Part shown: positions 46,283 to 54,865 of the stretch, piece after piece
Layout: every line of letters begins with the position of its first letter
Numbering within the stretch: the stretch's first letter is position 1
Assembly: GCF_000715075.1 (NCBI RefSeq)
Contig: NC_134095.1
Span: 51,078,806-51,142,805 of the forward strand
Direction: 5' to 3'
DNA from: Nicotiana tabacum
Lineage: Eukaryota; Streptophyta; Magnoliopsida; Solanales; Solanaceae
DNA: 64,000 bases
Position numbers and translations under genes: made by a program
Notes under the pieces: generated by a model
The model's input: only the letters and a program-made list of their open reading frames with translations
Database searches by the model: none
Told to the model about the DNA's origin: nothing

Positions 46283-46767
46283 GTGGATAGGGCATAAACT
46301 TATGGAACATGCTAATGCATTGGCTCCAAATACAACATCCTTATGCTTGCTCATGGCCTGTCAGGTAGCAATGGATTATAATGAAGACTAAGGAAAGATC
46401 ACAGTTAGCCAGGCTGCTCAAATTACTCTATACAAAATATATCTACGCCATGTGGATCGGGCGGAATGCAAGGATCTTTGAACACAAAGAAACTGCACGG
46501 GAGGTCCTACCTAGGAGGGTGGCTTATATGTGCAACATTAAATCTAAAGGCTATATACGAGTACTACTTAGTAAGTGTAAATATTAAGTAGTTAACAAGA
46601 ACTGGAGATTACTTGTGTAAATGAGGATAGGAGAATAGGAGGTCCAGTTATTGTGAAATTTTTTTCCAATTTTTTGAAGCACGTCGTGGTGACCTGCTCT
46701 GATTTGTAAATCTTACATTGGTGGTTAATACAAATTGTTTAATTACCAAAAAAAAAAAAGAAAAAAA
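46283..46767 (+). pseudogene. LINE (L1-type) 3' end, right piece with poly-A
   Basis: After the TSD the frame reads INLWNMLMHWLQIQHPYA, then after a stop MKTKERSQLARLLKLLYT, YIYAMWIGRNARIFEHKE and ETAREVLPRRV. This is the C-terminal zf-RVT-associated region common in plant LINE reverse transcriptases. A 3' UTR of about 150 bp ends in a poly-A run at 46748-46767. The fragment continues from 37390, where element D interrupted it. It is much shorter than a full LINE, so it is 5'-truncated or decayed. Confidence 0.75.
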
Positions 46768-47037
46768 TAAATGCAGGAACACTATGCCCTTTTTGAAAGG
46801 TTTTTATTTTTATTGCTTTGGTGTAACAAGCAAATGTCACGTTCATTTTTTGAGAATCAAATACAAAAGAAAAAAATACAAGAATTAAAAAAAGTAGTAT
46901 TGAGTTATACAATAACCAGAGTTTAACCTCCTCTATTGTGTTCTCATTCGATAAATACATCCTTCTTGTTAAGATCGAAATAATCAGGTGTCATGCGGAA
47001 TCTAGCAAAGCAAACCTTGAGCGACGATAAATCATAC
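46768..47037. other. Unassigned flank between LINE and Ogre element
   Basis: AT-rich sequence without a gene. It is the left insertion flank of element C; ATCATAC directly precedes the LTR. Confidence 0.4.
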
Positions 47038-47744
47038 TGTGAGCACGTGATTTTTGTTTTACGCGACAATCGCTCCAAAAGAAATAAAAATAATAACAAA
47101 TGGTCATGCTGTACAATTTTTGAATTTTACATGACACTTTGTTAATTATTTATAATTTTTACCCATTTTATTTTTATTAAAATAAAATACAAAATGTACG
47201 TGTCATGCGTAATTTGAACCGCAATCCGGTTGTTAAATAGAAAATCATAAATATGCGTCTTCGTCCGTGATTTTTGTTTTGTTTGATTTTACCTGTTTTA
47301 AATATTTTAATATGTGTGTGCAAATAATTGTATTAAATGTTTATTTAATTTTAATTTGATTTACTTAGGTTTTGTTTTTAAAATAAAGAAGAAAATAAAA
47401 ATAATAATAAAAGAAAAAAAAATTCTCGGACTTGGGCCAGTCCAATTTTAAACAAATTAGGCCCAAACAAACTCAGCCCAAAACCCGTGCTTGCCCGGTC
47501 CGTGACCAGCCTACTTCAAGAACGTCCAAACGACGCCGTTTTAATCCAGGCTGATCTGAGCCGTTGATCTCTGAAAGATCAACGACCAAGATCTCTCACA
47601 CCGAACCCACTAACAGACCCGACCCGTCTCACCCGGACCGACCTCAACCATTTACCTTTGAAATGACACCGTTCCCTGTTAGTCGAAGGATCCTGGCCCT
47701 TCATCATGTCTCATCCAACGGCCAGGATCCACCTATCCACTAAC

Positions 47745-47752
47745 TATATAAA
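47745..47752 (+). promoter_or_regulatory. Upstream TATA box of LTR C
   Basis: TATATAAA is followed by CCTACAACC. Its counterpart in LTR I is at 20297. Confidence 0.55.
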
Positions 47753-48177
47753 CCTACAACCGTACCCTGCCCCCTATCCAATACCCCAGCCTTCGTCCTC
47801 ATCCCTTTCCCCACGATACCCTAGCCGCCCCCTTATTCCTCGCCATTAATCCCGGCGGCATGAACGCCGGTGACGCCACCCTTAACACCATAGATGCTCC
47901 TCACCGTCCTGAACCCAAATCCACCAACCACACACCTCGAATCCCATCCCACCTTCTCGAATCTTCATTTGAAGATTCGAGTCAAAACTCGATCTACACC
48001 GATCTACCCTAAATTCATACCAGACAGTCCCGGACCCCCCTCGTGACCAGACCATGCTTGGTTTGGTCCGAATCTGACCAGGGAAGCATGAATCCCGGAT
48101 CTAATTTTTGGAACCTTAGGGTTCCTCGTCACTGGTCCGTATCTCGTTTAAACCAAGAGATTAAGGTCTAATGGACC

Positions 48178-48217
48178 TTAATCGAAGTGTTTCTCATATG
48201 AGAAACACTTCGATTAA
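48178..48217 (+). repeat. Perfect 40-bp palindrome in LTR C
   Basis: The left arm TTAATCGAAGTGTTTCTCA (48178-48196) pairs at all 19 positions with 48199-48217, and the TA between is self-complementary. GGAC at 48173 and GTCC at 48219 extend the stem after one mismatch. LTR I has the homologous hairpin at 20744-20781 with compensatory differences. Confidence 0.93.
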
Positions 48218-48784
48218 AGTCCGTTCAGCCTTAAGAAAGGTCTGTTCGAGTCCAAGCTAAGGTTTTTGATTTTTCGGGTTTTAAGGTGAGTTTTGCTTTC
48301 TTTTCTTTATTTCGTTTTAGTCCATGTGATTGTTTAAGAGGCCGTTCATGTTTGGTGAAATTTGTGTTTCGAATTTTACCAACTGTGTCCTGTCCACCTT
48401 GCTTGAACCTCTGCGTTTGATTGAGTCTTTCTTCTACTTGTTCTGATAATGCGTATGTATGTATGTGTTGTGCAATTAACTGAATCTCAAATTTGAACCG
48501 ATAACTGACTCCTCGAGTACAATTCTGTTTGGTCAGTACAATTCAAATCATGTGTCGATACTGTTAAATGTCTGATTTTTGGCTACGATTGTGCATGTTA
48601 TGATTAATATAGTCGAGTCGACATGTGTCGTCAATTAGTTTCAACTGCCTGAACAATAACAAATCGATTTGCTTCTGGACACATTTGTTTGAATCAATTA
48701 GGAACTGAGTTTAGTACTTATAATTGTTGATTTGAATCAGGAATGTAAAATCAAATGTTTTGTTTAGTTACAGTTCTGAAATTG

Positions 48785-48858
48785 CAGGGCATGTGCACTT
48801 GTGCACAATATGTGCATTGGTGCACCACAGGTGCATTTGTGCACAGCCTGTGCCCTGC
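48785..48858 (+). repeat. TGTGCAC cluster bounded by GCAGGGCA/TGCCCTGC
   Basis: About six GTGCA(C) words within 74 bp, enclosed by a perfect 8-bp inverted repeat. It is not present in the same form in solo LTR I. Confidence 0.75.
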
Positions 48859-49087
48859 ATAAGGGCTTTTGAATAAAATAGTTGACAGCACATGCTGTCA
48901 GATCACATTCTGCTGCCCATACTCTGCTTTAGTTTCAGAAATAATAAACCTTACTAAAAAGTAAGTTTGCCAGAGAATGTCATGGGGTTTGTTTTTATTT
49001 AAATGGTAAGTGGAAACTGAAAAGAAGGCAGCACATGGGAGGGTGTTCTGATTGTCAAAAGAGGCTGTTAAGGGTCTGATTTGAAGC

Positions 49088-49095
49088 TATAAAAG
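49088..49095 (+). promoter_or_regulatory. Downstream TATA box of LTR C
   Basis: TATAAAAG is followed by a G run. The homologous place in LTR I has TATAAATA at 21668. It may be a second promoter or the main one. Confidence 0.5.
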
Positions 49096-51027
49096 GGGGG
49101 GATAGAAAACAAAACAAAAAATAGACAGAGGAACAGATTTTGATATACACACACACAGATACAAGAGAGAAAGGATATAGAAAAATCAGGAACTGTTTCT
49201 TCACATTGTTGTCTGGATTTCATTTGTTCTTCTACTTGTTCAATCGATTCTGATCCTTCCAAGTTTAAACTGAGCTCACTGGTTGTAGTTTGCATTGGTT
49301 TATTTCCTGAAGTTTGGTCTATCTGGGGTTTCTATTTTCACTGCCTTGTTTGTTACCTGCTGTTACTGCTGCTGTTTGGTGTTGCTCCTATTGTTACTCT
49401 GCTGACTTTTCTTCTTCTTCAACTGTAAACACTTCCAGGTACACACTTCTGAAATTACTTGTTGTTGAAAGCTTGAAGCTTTGAAGCAGAAATAAAAGAA
49501 ATGAATGTTGATTCCTTCACAATACCTATGTTCAAAACATGGCCATAGGTTGAATGATAGTCGGCCTGCATTTGTTTAAGTTCGTTCCAACAGCAATTGC
49601 TCTGTATAAATTAACATACATTCTGTTTGAGATGAAATATTAGATAGCATTGTTTATTAGATCAGGTGTGTTTTAATGTATATAATCATTGGGGTCTTGA
49701 TTTAGTTATGACAGTATAACATAGAATCATTGACAAGCATCTGCATGTATTTTGTCTAGACCACTGAATTGTCCAAATCTGTTGCATTTGGTCCTGGATA
49801 AATGTACCCCAACCAAACTCTCATGCGGTCACATTAAGAGTTTGGCCATGTACGCCAACTCTCTTGTCAGATTACTTGATCCGATATAGGTTCGATATTG
49901 TGCTTCGGTATAGATTCACTGTTTTCGAAATAATGCGATGACTTTTTGAGGAAAATTAGCAGGTGTTTTTAGTTCAATAAGTAGTAGTTTTCCTAATAAA
50001 CAGCCAATCTCATTTATCAAGTCCAAATAGGCTAGTTTTAAAAATCAAACTTGGAGGTCGTCAACATGAGTTTAGTATATGTTATTAGTTTGCTTGCAAT
50101 CTCACTTAGCAAATTAACAAGCGTATTCACTCGATGAAGACAAGGTATGAGGTAACTCTCACCTCATAAACAATCAATCAGGTAATCGAACAAAATTCGG
50201 ATTCGGCAAACATAGTAAAAATTCAGTATGTACTTGTTTAAACAAGTAAGTTTGGCATCTTCCTTCTTTTTTTTTATTTTTTTATTTTTTTAGAGACAAA
50301 CGTAATAGAAATGTAGTCACTTTAGGATATCCTTCTAAAAAAATGAGATGAGCCTCGCCAAATAAAAAATGCGAATTGCGGGGCCCTCAATAATTAACCA
50401 TAAAAAATACTTAGAATTCGGGACAGGCCGTTTAGCGAATTTTACGGCCTTCCCCAAAGATAATAATACGTTAGACTCTTTAGGCACGGTTTAATTAAAT
50501 TACATTCTTAAATTCGGGTGTGCATTGATGTGACCCAAATCCAAATCTCAACGAAGTCAAAATGTGTTGACGATCACGGGCGCATTGATTGTGACGTGGT
50601 TCGAGATGCATTTTCACGACGTTGCAATTCTATAAAAATAAATGATAATGATAAAAGCGGTTTAAACTTAATAAAAGCACGTAAGTCATAACATGTATTT
50701 AAATCAGATATTTAGCCATTATAACAATTTAAGCGACCGTGCTAGAACCACGGGATTCGAGGGTGCCTAACACCTTCCTCGGGTCAACAGAATTCCTTAC
50801 TTAGAATTTCTGGTTCGCAGACTTCATTTGGAAAAGTCGAAAATTTCCTCGATTTGGGATTCAAGATAAACCGGTGACTTGGGACACCAAAAGCCAAACC
50901 TTTCCCAAGTGGCGACTCTGAATTAAATAAATAATCCCATTTCGAATATTGTCACTTAAATTGGAAAAACTCCCCTCGCGCATTTATCCTTCGGGGCCGA
51001 GCGCGCAAAAAGGAGGTGTGACAGCTC

Positions 51028-51046
51028 TGGCGACTCCGCTGGGGAC
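51028..51046 (+). other. Primer binding site of element C
   Basis: TGGCGACTCCGCTGGGGAC begins four bases after the LTR. This is the PBS type known from Ogre elements (reported to be complementary to a tRNA-Arg) and differs from the tRNA-Met sites of A, B and H. Confidence 0.8.
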
Positions 51047-52358
51047 GGTGACCCAGAACTACTGGTTCAGGGTTCAAGAATTCGAGCTTAGAATAATTGT
51101 TATATTGGGTTTTATTATCTGATCTTTATTGCATGTTCTTGCATAATGTGCTAAATGTTGTCTTTTACCGCTTTGATATTATCTGAACTGTATATAAACT
51201 GTGCCGAAACCCTTCTCTTCTTACCTCCGGGGAGAAGCTCGCTGGTCGAGACTCCCTATTCTGTTAGTGTCGATACCTGAAATAAGAAAGAGGTCGGACA
51301 AGTTACAAAGCCGGACGATCTCGCGGGTCCCCGGTACGTAGCCCCCTCCTCTACTCGAGTTGTCCGCTCGGGTACATAGTCTAGAACAAATACCCAGGGT
51401 ATAAACCTAGTATAACGAAACTTCATGCCGGATCCCTAGTAGGAACGTTTATTTGCATCATGTTGCATTTGACTTAGGGGGCTCAACAAAGGGGTTGGGT
51501 CCGTCTAGGACAGGCAACCTGAAATGAAAAGACCACCCTGCTGCATCCTATTTGTTTTGCGCATTTATTTTCTTCGGTTCCGCATGCTGACCGGTTTCTA
51601 AAAAAAAAAAGAGGAAAAATAGCAGCGTAGGGAGATAATTATTTATTTTGGGAAAATAAAACCAATGTCCAAGTAGTGTCACAACCTCGCCGGAATTTTT
51701 CTAACAAAAAAAAAACAGAATAAAATTAACATTTGTCTTTTAGTTTGATTTATTAAAAAAAAACATATAAAATTTTTTCTAAAAGTAAAAAAAAAAATTG
51801 GAAATTCATAATGTGTTGTTTCTTTCGTAGCACTTTATAAATTCAGACTAATAGTCCAAATACTTCCTTAAAAAAAAAAATTCTTTAGTCTTTATCTCTT
51901 TTCGAAAGAAAATAATAAAGAAAATATTCTTGCTTTATGGGTTTAATTGATTTTCTCTATCCATGATATGCCCGAACTACGCCGGTTTGATTCTCACCGG
52001 ATGTGAGATACGTAGGCAACCCTCGTCGGGTTCAACCCCCATTTTGCTAAAATAGCCAAAATCAATAAATAAATAAAAAGAAAAAGAAAAAAAAAGATGT
52101 GTCAAATTTTAAAAGAGGCATAAATAAGTCAGGTGATGCTGTTTTGTCATAAATAGCCGAATGTTCCTGAAAAGGGACGCCGGAAGGCTGACTTTGCATA
52201 AACAGCCACCTTTGGGTCTTGTTTAGCATTTTTGTCCAGTTGACCCACACAGCCTTAAAATCTTCGTCCCCAAAGTGTTTAAAGGCCGTGTTCAAAACTT
52301 GATCCCCTTTGTAAAATATTTTTGAGTCAAGTCATTTTTGTTAAAATCACCTTAATAA
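51047..52358 (+). other. Leader of element C (non-coding, A-rich tracts)
   Basis: 1.3 kb between the PBS and ORF1 without a long frame. It has poly-A tracts near 51600, 51710, 51755 and 51870, the first copy of the boundary motif (51973-52040), and an A-rich run at 52060-52100. The ORF1 start is preceded by AAATGTGCAG, which could be a 3' splice site if the leader is spliced. Confidence 0.6.
51973..52040 (+). repeat. Boundary motif, copy 1
   Basis: GAACTACGnnGGTTTGATTC, a short variable part, GATACGTAGGCAACCCTC and CGGGTTCAACC. It is placed before ORF1 and followed by an A-rich tract. The other copies are at 54589-54654 and 62358-62419. Confidence 0.8.
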
Positions 52359-54416
52359 ATGTGCAGGATGAGCACGATGCAAAATGAACATTTTTCAATA
52401 ATGACCAAAATCCCTGTCAAGTTACGGCTATGGTGGAATGATCTAGGTGCTGAAGGACAAAATGAGGTCAAGAAATATCTGAAAGGTCTCGTGGGTTTGT
52501 TGGAAATCCAGCCTCGGGGAGATATCATAAGAGCTTTGGTTACCTACTGGGACCCGGCGCACAATGTTTTCCATTTCTCTGATTTTGAACTCACCCCGAC
52601 TTTGGAAGAAATGGCCGGGTACATCGGGAATGCTGAACTTCCGTTGAGGCAAAAATACTTGGTCGCCCCAAGAGTTGTCACGGTGCATCAGTTCCTAGAT
52701 TCATTGAAGATACCCAGAACAGTCCACAACCCGGATCTAGCAGCCGGATTTTGTACTCCATGCTTCATATATGATAGGTACGGTCATGAGGGGGGATTCA
52801 ATAATCCAATCAACAAACTGTGCAGCAAAGGAGTTCGTCAGAAGTGGGACAAGCACAGACGGGTAGCGTTCATGATGATGTTCCTGGGCCTTCTGGTATT
52901 TCCAAGGAAAGACGGAAACATTGATTTGAAGATATCCGGGGTCGTCAGCACTTTACTCACGCAAAGTGATAGTACTCTCGCGCCTATGGTGGTATCTGAC
53001 ATCTTTCGAGCTCTTACAGCTTGTAAAGCTGGGGGAAATTTCTTCGAAGGTTGTAACTTGCTCCTGCAGATATGGATGACCGAGCACCTCTGCCATCATT
53101 CCGAGATTTTGAGCCATGGTTCCCCGGAAAAGACTTGCATTGAAGAATCTTACACGAGAACCAAAGAGATCAGTTTGCCCAAAGGAGTCCTGGCATGGAC
53201 CTCGTTCTTTCAAGCTCTTACTGCCAGCCAAATACAATGGACGCTAGGATGGTTGCCTGTTGATGAGATCCTATATATGTCGGCAGCTAAAACTTATTTC
53301 TTACTGATGGGGCTTAAGAGCATTCAACCTTACGCACCCTGCCGAGTTTTGAGACAGTTCGGAAGATGCCAGACAGTACCTCATGAGGAAGATCTTAGCA
53401 CTCAAGCAGTTGAGCTAAGTCCTAACGGACAATTCCCAGAAGCGAAGATTCGCCAAATCTGGAGTGAGTGTCAATATTTGAAATCAGATACTTGCGTGCG
53501 GGATCGAGCCAAAGGAGAGACGGCGCCAGGTTACCTTGCATGGTATAGAAGGGAATTTGAGCATGAAAGGCCGGCTAAGAGACCCCACATCCGGAATTTC
53601 ACTGAATCATCACAAAGGCAGTGGGATTGGTTAGTAAAGGAAAGAGGCTATTGCGCCGAAATTAGCAGGTTAAAGCAACAAGTGGAAAGCTTGAAATATG
53701 AGCACAACGTGCAAGTTGCTACCAATCTGGGAGAGCGGAACAGGTTAATTCAGGAAAACGAAATGCTCAGAGCCCAGGTCAAACAGATAAGGGTGGATGC
53801 GGATAAACAGCCAAGGCGTCGATCAGACGAGCAGATGATAAAAAGGCTAAAAAGTGAAATTAGGGAATGGCAAGATGGTTTGGAGAAATCTGAAAACGTC
53901 ATAGCAGAGCTCAGGGCACAGTGGGATACAAGAGCAGATAAGCATCGCCGGTACCTGAATCAATTGGAAGGCGACCACGAGAAAACTGTTGCTAAAATAA
54001 AGAGAGAGATGGCTGCACTTGAGATCAAAGCAGTTAATCAGGCCAAGGATTTCCAAATTGAGAGCAGATACTGGTACGACTCAATAGCCCAGATGAAGTT
54101 GGAAGTACGGCGACTGAAGCATCAGCATATACATGATGCTCAAGTATTCAAGATATGTAGCGATCAGATAAAACACCTACTCGTAGAGAAGAAGCAAACC
54201 AGAGATAGGATCAAGGCCATTGCCCATGCCATCACCAGACGATGTCTACGATGTGAGAACATGTCCAGTGTTACCATACTCTCGGCAGTGATGGGTTATG
54301 TCAAGCAGACTATGCATGAGCTGGAGCAACTTGAGAGGGATCTCACGCCTAGGACCGCGGCGAGGCCGAACGATGCCCCGCGGACACCAATTTTCAAAAC
54401 CATAATGCACTCATAA
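52359..54416 (+). CDS. Ogre ORF1 protein, DUF7745-like with C-terminal coiled coil
   Basis: An intact frame of 685 aa, separate from gag-pol. Residues of about 20-390 form a globular region with WWNDLG, PRGDIIRALVTYWDP, FELTPTLEEMAGYIG and MMFLGLLVFPRKDG. It resembles the family annotated as DUF7745 in plant proteomes and lies where Ogre elements carry their extra ORF1. Residues of about 425-640 are rich in Glu, Lys, Arg and Gln with heptad-like spacing (SRLKQQVESLKYEHN, AEISRLK), so a long coiled coil is likely. CLRC near residue 635 is a lone Cys pair. The first ATG is at 52359, with further Mets at codons 4 and 7. The function is unknown. The absence of any stop in 2 kb suggests recent selection or recent insertion. 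Confidence 0.85.
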   Translation: MCRMSTMQNEHFSIMTKIPVKLRLWWNDLGAEGQNEVKKYLKGLVGLLEIQPRGDIIRALVTYWDPAHNVFHFSDFELTPTLEEMAGYIGNAELPLRQKYLVAPRVVTVHQFLDSLKIPRTVHNPDLAAGFCTPCFIYDRYGHEGGFNNPINKLCSKGVRQKWDKHRRVAFMMMFLGLLVFPRKDGNIDLKISGVVSTLLTQSDSTLAPMVVSDIFRALTACKAGGNFFEGCNLLLQIWMTEHLCHHSEILSHGSPEKTCIEESYTRTKEISLPKGVLAWTSFFQALTASQIQWTLGWLPVDEILYMSAAKTYFLLMGLKSIQPYAPCRVLRQFGRCQTVPHEEDLSTQAVELSPNGQFPEAKIRQIWSECQYLKSDTCVRDRAKGETAPGYLAWYRREFEHERPAKRPHIRNFTESSQRQWDWLVKERGYCAEISRLKQQVESLKYEHNVQVATNLGERNRLIQENEMLRAQVKQIRVDADKQPRRRSDEQMIKRLKSEIREWQDGLEKSENVIAELRAQWDTRADKHRRYLNQLEGDHEKTVAKIKREMAALEIKAVNQAKDFQIESRYWYDSIAQMKLEVRRLKHQHIHDAQVFKICSDQIKHLLVEKKQTRDRIKAIAHAITRRCLRCENMSSVTILSAVMGYVKQTMHELEQLERDLTPRTAARPNDAPRTPIFKTIMHS

Positions 54417-54865
54417 GTCAAGCCTGCATCTTAGCATCTTCTGCCTGTTTTTCCCATAAGGGTGATTTTTAGTCTATTTTGAGTCTAGGTTTATTTTCAA
54501 AGTTTGCTCTTTCTTTTGCAAAATGTAGTTTGTAATAGACCATTTCAACAATAAAGAGGTTGCTTCTTTTACGCTCATTTGTGTTTTTCGAACTACGTAA
54601 TGATCTGATTCACGTAGGCATCATGATACGTAGGCAATCCTCATCGGATCCGGTCGCATTTCTTTTACTGCAAAATAATAATAATAAAAAAAATAATAAT
54701 AAAAGAAAAAAAAAGAAAAAAAAGAAAAAAGGGGGAAAACTAATAAGAGGAAAAATGCCGGAATGACGCATGCACTCGTAGCAAACATGTAGTAATCCAC
54801 TTAACTGTATAGGTGCATCATGCCCAACGTGAGATTGACTATCTGTTATTTGCTGCAAATTAACC
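54417..54865 (+). other. ORF1-gag spacer with AATAAA and A-rich tract
   Basis: It contains AATAAA near 54550, the second boundary motif (54589-54654), and a run of A with short AAT repeats at 54670-54735. No coding signal. Confidence 0.6.
54589..54654 (+). repeat. Boundary motif, copy 2
   Basis: CGAACTACGTAATGATCTGATTC-like text (in part), then GATACGTAGGCAATCCTCATCGG and CCGGTC; it lies between ORF1 and gag. An A-rich tract follows, as after copy 1. Confidence 0.8.

Larger units (their letters stand above)
47038..51023 (+). repeat. 5' LTR of Ogre-type element C (3986 bp)
   Basis: It runs from TGTGAGCACGTGATTTTTG to GGAGGTGTGACA, next to the PBS, and is homologous to solo LTR I. Notable sites are TATATAAA at 47745, the palindrome at 48178-48217, a donor-like AAG/GTGAGT at 48286, a TGTGCAC cluster at 48785-48858, TATAAAAG at 49088, and an acceptor-like CTTCCAG at about 49438. 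No coding frame is convincing. Confidence 0.9.

Noticed and set aside
52030..52040. B-box-like GGTTCAACCCC in boundary motif copy 1, suggesting a tRNA or SINE
   Set aside because: The other two copies do not keep a B-box and no A-box or cloverleaf can be drawn, so it is not a tRNA gene.
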